A stretch of DNA of 64,000 nucleotides, from NCBI RefSeq assembly GCF_900100705.1, contig NZ_FNCH01000020.1, forward strand, positions 1-64,000, read 5' to 3'. The translations under genes were made by a program, and so were the position numbers. Below, piece after piece: positions 16,975 to 24,242 of the stretch. Each line of letters opens with the position of its first letter. The stretch's first letter is position 1. This DNA comes from Pedobacter terrae (GTDB lineage Bacteria > Bacteroidota > Bacteroidia > Sphingobacteriales > Sphingobacteriaceae). The notes beneath the pieces were generated by a model. That model made no database searches. It was not told the origin of the DNA and was given only the letters and a program-made list of their open reading frames with translations.

Positions 16975-17574
16975 ATGCAAAACGAAGCGGATATGGAATA
17001 TACAGCTAAGCGCATTCATTCAGACCCGCTAAGCTGGGTAGAAAAATATGCTGATTATCTGTATGGCTTTGCCATGTCGAGAATAAGGGATGAAGACGTA
17101 GCCAAAGATTTAGTTCAGGATACCTTTTTGGCAGGTTTGCAGCAATTAGACAGTTTTGAGGGCAATAGTAAAGAGAAAACATGGCTAACCGCTATCCTTA
17201 GGAACAAAATTGCCGATTTTTATCGGAAACGATCTGCTATCAGTTTAAGGGATTTAAAGGTAATTGGCGCTGAAGGTGAGCTGAAGGATTTTTTTGATGC
17301 TGAATCGGGGCATTGGACCGAAAAAGACTATCCAAGAGCATTTGGTTTGGAAGAGTATAACCCCTTAATAGTGAAAGAACTGGGTAACATATTAGACGGG
17401 TGTTTGGCCAAACTTCCCGGATTATGGTGTTCTGTATTTTCGATGAAACACATGGATGATCTGGCATCAGAGCAAATTTGTGCCGAATTAAAGCTCACCC
17501 CTGCTAATTTCTGGGTGATTATGCACCGAACAAAACTTAACCTGAGGGCTTGTCTTCAAAAAAACTGGAACTGA
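16975..17574 (+). CDS. ECF (sigma-70 family) RNA polymerase sigma factor
   Basis: The 199-aa protein has sigma region 2 (about residues 20-85: DEDVAKDLVQDTFLAGLQ, then KTWLTAILRNKIADFYRK) and region 4 (about 130-190: LPGLWCSVFSMKHMD followed by a helix-turn-helix ending in VIMHRTKLNLRACL). The linker between regions is longer than in minimal ECF factors. It is followed after 1 bp by a small zinc-finger protein and after a further 57 bp by a secreted peroxiredoxin-like protein, so the three probably form an operon answering envelope or oxidative stress. The start is the first in-frame ATG. Confidence 0.88.
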   Translation: MQNEADMEYTAKRIHSDPLSWVEKYADYLYGFAMSRIRDEDVAKDLVQDTFLAGLQQLDSFEGNSKEKTWLTAILRNKIADFYRKRSAISLRDLKVIGAEGELKDFFDAESGHWTEKDYPRAFGLEEYNPLIVKELGNILDGCLAKLPGLWCSVFSMKHMDDLASEQICAELKLTPANFWVIMHRTKLNLRACLQKNWN

Positions 17575-17575
17575 T

Positions 17576-17842
17576 ATGAAAGGGGCGCTAAGAAATATAA
17601 TCTATAACTGTAAACAAGCTACTTTTTTGATCGAAAAAAGAATTGCCGGAAAAATTACCGCTGCTGAAACGCTGCAATTGCATATTCACCTGGCAGGCTG
17701 TTCGGTATGCAAAATTTATCAGCAACAAAGTATATTAATTAATAAGGTGTTTACAGGAATTGAAAACACTGATTTTAAACTGGATGAAGCTTTTAAGAAA
17801 ACATTGATTGTGAAAATTAAAAAAGAAATCAATAAAAATTGA
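17576..17842 (+). CDS. Small zinc-finger (anti-sigma-like) protein
   Basis: The 88-aa protein has the pattern C-(x)n-HIHLAGCSVC, close to the zf-HC2 zinc site HxxxCxxC of ECF anti-sigma factors. It has no obvious membrane helix, so if it is an anti-sigma factor it is a soluble, domain-only form. It begins 1 bp after the sigma-factor stop, and this arrangement is the usual one for a sigma/anti-sigma pair. The rest of the chain is helical and basic. Function is inferred from motif and position. Confidence 0.75.
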   Translation: MKGALRNIIYNCKQATFLIEKRIAGKITAAETLQLHIHLAGCSVCKIYQQQSILINKVFTGIENTDFKLDEAFKKTLIVKIKKEINKN

Positions 17843-17899
17843 TTTCCGCTGTAAGGTTAACGCTTTTGATTCGACTAAGCATAAAAATATAAAGACAAA

Positions 17900-18481
17900 A
17901 TGAAAAGAATTATCTTATTTACAGCGCTGGCTGTTGTATTATCGTTGCAAACAAAAGCGCAGCAGGGTTTAAAAGAGGGGGATAAAGCACCGATGTTTAG
18001 TGGGATGGATCAAAACGGCAAAACAGTGAGTTTGAAAAGTGCACTTAAAGGGCACCGCTCGGTGGTACTGTTTTTTTACCGCGGTCAATGGTGCCCTTAT
18101 TGTAACAAACACATTAAAGAACTTCAAGATTCGCTAAGCTTATTAACCGGGAAAGACGCTTATGTTATCGGGGTTACACCCGAAACAAAAGAGAACATTG
18201 ATAAAACCATTAAAAAAACGAATGCCGGTTTCTCAATTCTTCAGGATCAAGACGATGAGATTATGAAAGCCTACCATGTTAACTTTGTGATGGACGAAGC
18301 AACCTTTACCAAATACAAGGGCTACGGGATAAATTTAGAAGAAAACAATGGTAATACCCGGCATACCTTACCTGTTCCCGCAACCTACATTATTGATCGT
18401 TCTGGCAAAATTAAATATGTGCATTTCGATCCCAATTATCAAAAAAGAGCCTCTGTAAAACTTTTGCTTTCCAAACTTTAG
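17900..18481 (+). CDS. Exported peroxiredoxin-like (AhpC/TSA-redoxin) protein
   Basis: A signal peptide (MKRIILFTALAVVLSLQTKAQ) precedes a thioredoxin-fold domain. The active-site region reads FYRGQWCPYCNKHIKEL, combining the peroxiredoxin-like context (FxRGxWCP) with a CPYC pair. The protein probably reduces peroxides or oxidised thiols in the periplasm. At 193 aa it is the size of alkyl hydroperoxide reductase-like peroxiredoxins. It is the third gene after the ECF sigma factor and zinc-finger gene, which suggests it is the effector of that regulon. A hairpin terminator follows 23 bp after the stop. Confidence 0.82.
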   Translation: MKRIILFTALAVVLSLQTKAQQGLKEGDKAPMFSGMDQNGKTVSLKSALKGHRSVVLFFYRGQWCPYCNKHIKELQDSLSLLTGKDAYVIGVTPETKENIDKTIKKTNAGFSILQDQDDEIMKAYHVNFVMDEATFTKYKGYGINLEENNGNTRHTLPVPATYIIDRSGKIKYVHFDPNYQKRASVKLLLSKL

Positions 18482-18503
18482 CGCTGTTTAATATAATAGT
18501 ATT

Positions 18504-18545
18504 AAAACACCCCGCACTATTTTTCGTGGTACGGGTGTTTTTACT
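18504..18545 (+). terminator. Terminator after the peroxiredoxin gene
   Basis: A 9-bp perfect stem (18504-18512 with 18533-18541) is followed by further T residues. The stem's A-rich 5' side could let it act in both directions, serving the convergent Gfo/Idh gene too. Confidence 0.65.
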
Positions 18546-18629
18546 GCAAATCTTCGCTTCGACAAAAGAAAAAAGGCTGAGTGCTATGTAAAACCGAGAG
18601 GGATGGCGATAACTTAATGTACCTGTTGT

Positions 18630-19604
18630 TTACTTTCGTGTAAACTCATCCATTAATTTCATCGTAATTAACGCATCTTCACCGCTGCATGGGTTTTGCC
18701 CTTTATTTAAAAAGTAATCAACTACTTTTTCGATCATAGGTTGTTGTACATGTTGTAAAGGCTCAAATGTATATTCGTCAGTTGTTTGGTTGGTTGTGAC
18801 CGTAATTTTATTGCCAAACATTGGGAAATTAATGTGTCCTTTTGAACCATATATGATGCAAAGATCTGCCTCATCTTGGGGTGCTACAGAGAAACACCAG
18901 TTACCGCTGAAAACCACCCCATTTTCGAAAAGGATATTTCCTACAACCAGATCATCTACTTTAGTATTTTCTTGTTGCCTGGTTGCAATGCCAATGGCAT
19001 TTTTTACGGCGCCGAAATAGTAAGTCATTAAGTCTAGTTGATGCGGCGCCAGATCATGAAATAGACCACCACCAGAAATGGCAGGGTTAATTCGCCAATT
19101 ACTGGCAGTTTTTGCAATAAGTGAAGGGTTGGGCTGCTGGAGCATTTTTAAGCTGACTAAACGGATATCGCCAATAATATTTGTAGCCAATAGTTCTTTA
19201 ACTTTTAAGAACATGGGTTGCGCCCGCCGGTAATGGGCTACACATAGCTTCACATTTAATTTATTGGCTACATCAGTCATGCGTTGAGCAGCTTCAGCAT
19301 CTAACGTCATTGGTTTTTCTACATATACCGGCTTTCCGGCTTTTAAGGCCTCAATGGTGTAAGCTTCATGCTGTAAGGGTGGGGTAGCAATGTAAATGGC
19401 GTTCACTTCCGGGTCGTTAATCAATTGAGTGGCATCATCAAACCATTTGGGCACTTGATGCCGTTTGGCATAATCAGCAGCCATGGTACCATCGCGACGC
19501 ATAACTGCAACAAGTCTGGAATGATTCACTTTATGAAAAGCAGGTCCGCTTTTTACTTCGGTCACATCTCCACAGCCAATAATGCCCCATCTGATTTCTT
19601 TCAT
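18630..19604 (-). CDS. Gfo/Idh/MocA-family NAD(P)-dependent oxidoreductase
   Basis: The 324-aa protein has an N-terminal Rossmann fold starting RWGIIGCGDVTEVKSGPAF, the family's EKP motif (VYVEKPMTLD near residue 95) and the C-terminal substrate domain with GGGLFHDLAPHQLD, where the His and Asp are typical catalytic residues. Such enzymes oxidise or reduce sugars, inositols or related polyols. No pathway genes flank it, so the substrate is open. The start at 19604 gives a conventional N terminus (MKEIRWGIIG). Confidence 0.88.
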   Translation of the reverse strand: MKEIRWGIIGCGDVTEVKSGPAFHKVNHSRLVAVMRRDGTMAADYAKRHQVPKWFDDATQLINDPEVNAIYIATPPLQHEAYTIEALKAGKPVYVEKPMTLDAEAAQRMTDVANKLNVKLCVAHYRRAQPMFLKVKELLATNIIGDIRLVSLKMLQQPNPSLIAKTASNWRINPAISGGGLFHDLAPHQLDLMTYYFGAVKNAIGIATRQQENTKVDDLVVGNILFENGVVFSGNWCFSVAPQDEADLCIIYGSKGHINFPMFGNKITVTTNQTTDEYTFEPLQHVQQPMIEKVVDYFLNKGQNPCSGEDALITMKLMDEFTRK

Positions 19605-19671
19605 GATATACTTGATTTACAAGGTTGAATTTAGAAAATATTGTTTGTACTACTCGATGGATAAAGCATTT

Positions 19672-19750
19672 TATAAAAAAAGGGATTCACTTTGAGGGTG
19701 ATCCCTAATCAACTAACCAAACAAATCTATTCCGGAAACCACGCCGGAAT
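19672..19750 (-). ncRNA. Candidate small RNA with intrinsic terminator, upstream of the Gfo/Idh gene
   Basis: On the minus strand, a stem (19697-19705 with 19681-19690, one bulged base) is followed by seven T, a clear intrinsic terminator 70-100 bp upstream of the leftward Gfo/Idh gene. Upstream on the same strand there is an attccgg/ccggaat stem (19744-19750 with 19729-19735) and a near-consensus TATAATTTG box at about 19751-19759. A transcript of about 75 nt would form two hairpins. No ORF fits. It could alternatively be an attenuator leader of the oxidoreductase gene. Confidence 0.35.
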
Positions 19751-19864
19751 CAAATTATAAACGGAAAAATCAAGGGATTGTTTTAAAGGATGTATCTATT
19801 TTTTTAAAAGAAAAATAAAGGCAATTTTCCAGAAATTTGCCTCTTCTTTTTTTAGCTTTGTATT

Positions 19865-20062
19865 ATGCAAAATCTTTCCCAAAAGCTTCAGATTGATCTC
19901 ATAGAACTTAAGGCAAAATACGCCTTTATTATGGATGAACTTGAAGTAACATTTGCTGATGCTTACCTACTGAAATTAAAGGCTAAACATCGTTTGGCCG
20001 AGCAAATGATGATAGAAATGGAAAGGATACTAAGTAATGGGGCCGGGGCAGACGAGCAATGA
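19865..20062 (+). CDS. Small hypothetical helical protein, 65 aa
   Basis: The first 55 residues are almost entirely predicted helix with heptad-like spacing of Leu, Ile and Met (LIELKAKYAFIMDELEV), followed by a short Gly-rich acidic tail. It could be a small coiled-coil or helical hairpin protein. No family is recognised. An A/T-rich hairpin (19819-19824/19837-19842) with a T-run lies just upstream of the ATG and may affect its expression. It is isolated between a leftward and a leftward gene, which makes it a modest-confidence call. Confidence 0.5.
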   Translation: MQNLSQKLQIDLIELKAKYAFIMDELEVTFADAYLLKLKAKHRLAEQMMIEMERILSNGAGADEQ

Positions 20063-20153
20063 TCCATGATGGAAATCGGAACTTTTCTTTTTTTGCCGGA
20101 TTTAAATCTCAGTTGCGCTAGCAAGTAAAAATTGATGTAAAAGAATAATTTAA

Positions 20154-21107
20154 CTATCTTTTTATTAAAGCAGGCGGAATGTTAAACGTGGGTTTTTTAT
20201 CGGCATCTTTAAAGTCTACTTCCATAAAATAGCGCTTTTGTTTAATGATGTAATGGTCTATAAACCATAGAATATCGGGCAAATTTTCGACCATTGGTGA
20301 GCCAGCTATTTCATGGCCCATATCTTGCACATATTGAAAATAATATGGATAGCTGTTTGTTTTGAAAGTGTGCGCAAGGTACTTCGAGCCAAAAAAGCCT
20401 CTGTTAAACAATCTCACCTTGTTGTAGGGTACAAGTTTATCGGCTGTGCCGTGAAAAAACATCGTAGGAGCTGGAGGTATGGTATATTTTGGTGCCCCAT
20501 GATAACTTAATATCGCTCCGGCAAACGAGATTACCCCTTTGTACTGGAAATCTCTAGGCAATTTGGCGGATAATGCCGAGGCATTCCGCTTGTTATAGTC
20601 TGCATGTAGTGCTGTAATAGCGCCCGCGCTTGATCCCGATAAGATGATCATGGCCGTATCGATACCGAGTTCTTTTGCATTTTTGATCAGATAAGCTGTT
20701 GCATCGAAAACATCTGCTGTAGCAGTATCAATTGCAGCTTTTAAGTTTGAAGTGTTAAATGGGCTGGGAAATTTCTTTCCCTTAAGGCCTAATCGATAAT
20801 CAACTGAAACTACTTTATAGTGATGTGCGATTAAGGTGTTAAAGTACTGATCAAATAATTTGCTATCTCTGCGCCCCATTACAAAACCGCCACCGAAAAT
20901 AAAAAGTACTGTTGGCTTAGTTTCTGTTATCGTTCCGCTATAATAAATGTCCAGTTTCAGTGTGCCAGAGTCGGTTTTGGAAAACACTTTAGTGTCTACG
21001 TGATATTTTTTATCCTGGAGTACAATTTGCCCTGTTGAAGCTAAAGAGCTGAATAAAAGCACCAGGAAAAGTGTGCTTAGTAGATATAATCTGTAATCAG
21101 GCGTCAT
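20154..21107 (-). CDS. Exported alpha/beta-hydrolase (carboxylesterase-like)
   Basis: An N-terminal hydrophobic segment (about residues 5-25) acts as a signal peptide or anchor. The oxyanion loop reads FIFGGGFVMGRR and the nucleophile elbow ILSGSSAGA (GxSxG, with Ser near residue 157). A later FHGTADKLVP gives the Asp and DMGHEI the His of the catalytic triad. This places it among the hormone-sensitive-lipase/BD-FAE-like esterases, acting outside the cytoplasm on an ester not identified here. It is monocistronic. Confidence 0.82.
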   Translation of the reverse strand: MTPDYRLYLLSTLFLVLLFSSLASTGQIVLQDKKYHVDTKVFSKTDSGTLKLDIYYSGTITETKPTVLFIFGGGFVMGRRDSKLFDQYFNTLIAHHYKVVSVDYRLGLKGKKFPSPFNTSNLKAAIDTATADVFDATAYLIKNAKELGIDTAMIILSGSSAGAITALHADYNKRNASALSAKLPRDFQYKGVISFAGAILSYHGAPKYTIPPAPTMFFHGTADKLVPYNKVRLFNRGFFGSKYLAHTFKTNSYPYYFQYVQDMGHEIAGSPMVENLPDILWFIDHYIIKQKRYFMEVDFKDADKKPTFNIPPALIKR

Positions 21108-21586
21108 ATTTTTTAAGGAAAGAGTGCATATCAGCTATCTGATCGGCTTTAATTTTTATGCTAATTTATTGCATTTTCAGCTCAAGTGCAATTAGATCTA
21201 AACTTTATATAGTCAATTGTAATTACTATATAGCCATGTTAGATGAGCTATTAAAAATCATGAATCCATCTTTTTTAGAACGGCTAAAATTAAAAATAAG
21301 TGCCAACAGCAATGTTGATATCGCAGTAAAGATATAATATTGGCGTTTAGTCAGTTTTTTGCGGTACGCATGAGTTATTATTTATACAAAACTATTAGTT
21401 ATACATGATCTGGAAGTGAAGCGAATATCATATTAAATCAGCTAAGGTGATTTAAATAGCCAGTTTTCAGTAGAGTAGAAGCTGAATTCAAAAAATACAA
21501 CATTATATTTCTTAATAAGTTAATATGAAATTGCAGATAATTTAAAACGCTTTGTGTTGCTTTGCGGCTATAGAACTAAATTAATT
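21108..21586. other. 479-bp intergenic region, no supported gene
   Basis: The region is strongly AT-rich. It holds only short frames, the longest plausible being 33 codons (21236-21337, +) with no other support. No clear terminator, operator or repeat of the families seen elsewhere was found. Confidence 0.5.
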
Positions 21587-21817
21587 ATGCAAAACAATCA
21601 GATAAAAGTTAGTCCAGATTTACAGCAGTTTATTGATAAGTTTGAACCTAGCAAGTTTAAGCTGCTGCAGGGTGGGATCGAAATCAGGGGAATAAACGAT
21701 ATTCATAGAAATATTGCTCAGGCCAAAGAAATTATAGCAAGGTTAAAACTTCGCTTAATTGTTTCGCATAATGCTGAAATGCTTAGTTATCGTGGTTTTG
21801 AAGTAAATAACTTCTAG
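21587..21817 (+). CDS. Small hypothetical protein, 76 aa
   Basis: I start at the ATG at 21587 (MQNNQIKV) rather than an in-frame upstream start at 21554 that adds a Cys/Tyr-containing leader. The protein is soluble, with strand-like segments (FKLLQGGIEIRG) and a helix (IHRNIAQAKEIIARLKLRL). No family is recognised. It is convergent with the sensor kinase gene that ends 72 bp downstream. The function is unknown. Confidence 0.55.
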   Translation: MQNNQIKVSPDLQQFIDKFEPSKFKLLQGGIEIRGINDIHRNIAQAKEIIARLKLRLIVSHNAEMLSYRGFEVNNF

Positions 21818-21888
21818 CAAAAAATAGAATGTAGAAAAAGACGTTTAGTCTTTAATAAACAATGATATCTATTTAACGACACTTTAAA

Positions 21889-22971
21889 TCATTTATAAAA
21901 TGATTGTGCTTCTGTTAGGTTGATTGTAATTAACACTTCAAAATAGTTGCCTTTCGGGCCCGAAATGATTTTTGCCTTTTCTTCGTAGGTATGCAATAAC
22001 CTATGCCGTATGTTTTCAAGACCTGTGTGGAAACCAGTATCATTCAGGCCTGTGTTAATCAGGTTATTTGTTAGAATGCTAAATATCCCATCCTGCAGTT
22101 TTACTATAATCTTTCCGGGGTCTTCCCGTTGGCTAAGGTTACCATGTTTAACCATATTTTCGGTTAGGCTAAGTAAGAGTAGTGGAATTACTTCCGTCGA
22201 TTCTGTTTTCTGATCATAAATAAAATCTATAAATAAGTCAGGCTGCTTTATTCTGCAAAGCTGAAGAAGGTTTTCCACCTGACGGATCTCTGCTTCAAGC
22301 GGCATAACCTCTGGTCCATGTTCACATTCCAATGCGTAACGCATCAGTTTTGAAAGATACCGTACTGCTTCTGCAGCGCGGGGTTCACTTTTATGTGTGC
22401 TGTTGTAAATATAAGTTAATGTATTAAACAAAAAATGTGGATTTATTTGTGCCTTTAGATAGGCATTTTTAGCATTAGCCAATTCAAGTGTTATTTGTTT
22501 TTTCTTCAACACTTCTTCAATTGCTTTTTTTTCCAGTTCGGTCGTTCGGTTTTTTTGATGTATATAACTTTTAATAAAATAATAAGCTGTTGAGAATAGC
22601 AGAAAGTAAATGCCTCTCCATATCGTTAAGGAAATTTGCTTCCAGTCTGCAACTGTCATTTTACCGATAGAAAGAGTTAACACTTTCGAAAGATAACGGT
22701 CGGCAAGGTATGACGCTAATGTATATAAGCAAATTTCCAGCACAGACAGTATGATTATACTAAAATAAGCGGCTTTTCGTGTTTTCAAGCCCCGTTTCAA
22801 TACAAGTTCTGCATGTACGTAAAAGAAGGTGATAATAATAATGTAATGAATACCATAGTTTATTACTGGGCTATTTATTTTAAGAATCAGGGAGACTAAT
22901 AAATATTCATAAAGAATGAAAGTAGCCCATGAGATAATATGCCAGCGATAATTTGTAAGCCAGTTCTTCAT
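21889..22971 (-). CDS. LytS-type sensor histidine kinase
   Basis: About four membrane helices occupy residues 10-150. The His_kinase domain has the LytS/YehU-type phosphorylation motif AQINPHFLFNTL (His near residue 184), and the GHKL ATPase follows with the N-box SLTENMVKHGN and a late GLENIRHRL segment. Such kinases phosphorylate LytTR response regulators; the likely partner is the gene at 23209-23955. Unusually, the two are not adjacent: a 237-bp gap carrying an opposite-strand small ORF separates them. The 93 bp between this start and that ORF's start would be a divergent promoter. Confidence 0.88.
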   Translation of the reverse strand: MKNWLTNYRWHIISWATFILYEYLLVSLILKINSPVINYGIHYIIIITFFYVHAELVLKRGLKTRKAAYFSIIILSVLEICLYTLASYLADRYLSKVLTLSIGKMTVADWKQISLTIWRGIYFLLFSTAYYFIKSYIHQKNRTTELEKKAIEEVLKKKQITLELANAKNAYLKAQINPHFLFNTLTYIYNSTHKSEPRAAEAVRYLSKLMRYALECEHGPEVMPLEAEIRQVENLLQLCRIKQPDLFIDFIYDQKTESTEVIPLLLLSLTENMVKHGNLSQREDPGKIIVKLQDGIFSILTNNLINTGLNDTGFHTGLENIRHRLLHTYEEKAKIISGPKGNYFEVLITINLTEAQSFYK

Positions 22972-23064
22972 TTTTTCTTTGGTTAAAATTCAGTTTCGCA
23001 ACAGTCAACAATTGCTTTGCGTAATGTACTCTTTTGATGGTTTTTAGGCGGCTAATTTTCTTTT

Positions 23065-23220
23065 ATGAAAAGAATAACAGACTTAAAATCAACCCGGAAA
23101 ACTGCATTTGTTTTCCGCTCGGAGAAAGCGGCTCATGTTCGCTCCCAAAAAACTGATCCAACAACCAGTACGGTAACAGTAATTACCACACTTACCGGTG
23201 TACAGAGATCAACCCCTTAA
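23065..23220 (+). CDS. Candidate small Thr-rich peptide within the LytS/LytTR pair
   Basis: An ATG-initiated 51-codon ORF on the strand opposite to the kinase and regulator genes. The first half is basic (MKRITDLKSTRKTAF, RSEKAAHVRSQK); the second half is Thr/Ser/Val-rich (DPTTSTVTVITTLTGV) and ends QRSTP. There is no Cys, signal peptide or membrane helix. It overlaps the end of the LytTR gene by 12 bp tail to tail. The two-part leader/tail layout resembles a modified or secreted peptide precursor, but no modification enzyme is nearby. Existence as a gene is an inference from composition and position. Confidence 0.4.
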   Translation: MKRITDLKSTRKTAFVFRSEKAAHVRSQKTDPTTSTVTVITTLTGVQRSTP

Positions 23221-23955
23221 ACGTTTTGATACCAGCGTTTGGTTTTCAATGTAATTCATAAATGCCTCTTTGTATTGTGGGGTCATGAGCACTTCGTACT
23301 TTCCAAGGTCAATTTTGTGCCCATTGATCTCCTGTACATAGGAGGTGTTTATGATGTATGATTTGTGAACACGATAGAAGTGTTCATTTTCCTGAAGTTT
23401 TTCTTCCATTTCCTTAATGGTCATGTACACCGAATAATCATTTGTTGGTGTATAAATGTGTACATGGTTGTTTGATCCCTGGAGATAAATAATATCCTTT
23501 TTAAGTATTTTGGTCAATTTACCCCGTTCACCATTTGTGCGCAAGAAAAATGCACCTCCATCTTCGTTTACAATTTGCTGTGCATCATAACACTCCGAAA
23601 TTACTTCATTAACCACTATTGTAAAATCTCCAATGTCAAATGGTTTTAACAGGTAATGTTTTGCCCTTACCTTAAAAGCATCCAATGCGAATTCCGGATA
23701 GGAGGTGGTAAAAATTATATTATGCGATTTGTGTTTAATGTTGTCAGCAAGTCGTAGTCCAGACATTGCTGGCATATCAATATCCAAAAAAATCAATTGT
23801 TTATTTCGCTCTGCACTGATTTCACTTAGTGCTTCTATCGGTTTAGTGAAGACACGGTGGACCTTTAACCTTGGCATTTCCTCAATATGGTCTTTCAAAA
23901 TGTCGATTGCCGTAGGATCATCATCAATGATGATGCATGAGATAGGATTTTTCAT
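23209..23955 (-). CDS. LytTR-family response regulator
   Basis: Residues 1-120 form a receiver domain with the acidic pocket IIDDDPTA, the phospho-acceptor in FLDIDMPAMSG (Asp near residue 58) and a late KPFD Lys. Residues about 140-245 are a LytTR DNA-binding domain (KDIIYLQGSNNHVHIY, FYRVHKSYIIN). These proteins typically control neighbouring transport or envelope genes. Here the divergent neighbour is the TonB receptor (24243) and the likely kinase is the LytS-type gene at 21889-22971. Confidence 0.9.
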   Translation of the reverse strand: MKNPISCIIIDDDPTAIDILKDHIEEMPRLKVHRVFTKPIEALSEISAERNKQLIFLDIDMPAMSGLRLADNIKHKSHNIIFTTSYPEFALDAFKVRAKHYLLKPFDIGDFTIVVNEVISECYDAQQIVNEDGGAFFLRTNGERGKLTKILKKDIIYLQGSNNHVHIYTPTNDYSVYMTIKEMEEKLQENEHFYRVHKSYIINTSYVQEINGHKIDLGKYEVLMTPQYKEAFMNYIENQTLVSKRLRG

Positions 23956-24242
23956 GAAGATCGATTTAAATTAGATAAAGGCAATTTAACAAATTATCCT
24001 TAATTGGCGAGTAAAAAAGCGTAATACTATGGTAGGAGTGCAGACGTAAAAGCGCTTATTTTTTCGATTCCATTTTAGCATAAAAAGAAAAAATAATGGG
24101 TGAGGTCTGAAAAGACGCATGATTTATTGGTATAGACTATGTCTTTTTTAAAGTACAAAAAAACTTTATTCGGCTGTTGTTTTTGACGCACAAAATGCGC
24201 TTCTTTGCGTCCTAATTTTAAAGCAGTCTAAATAAGGATAAA

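Noticed and set aside
19819-19849. Hairpin with T-run just before the 65-aa gene
   Set aside because: Only a 6-bp stem and no gene upstream on the + strand to end; chance AT-rich pairing is likely.
21236-21337. 33-codon ORF in the gap before the 76-aa gene
   Set aside because: Too short, no recognised motif, AT-rich region with many chance frames and no promoter box.
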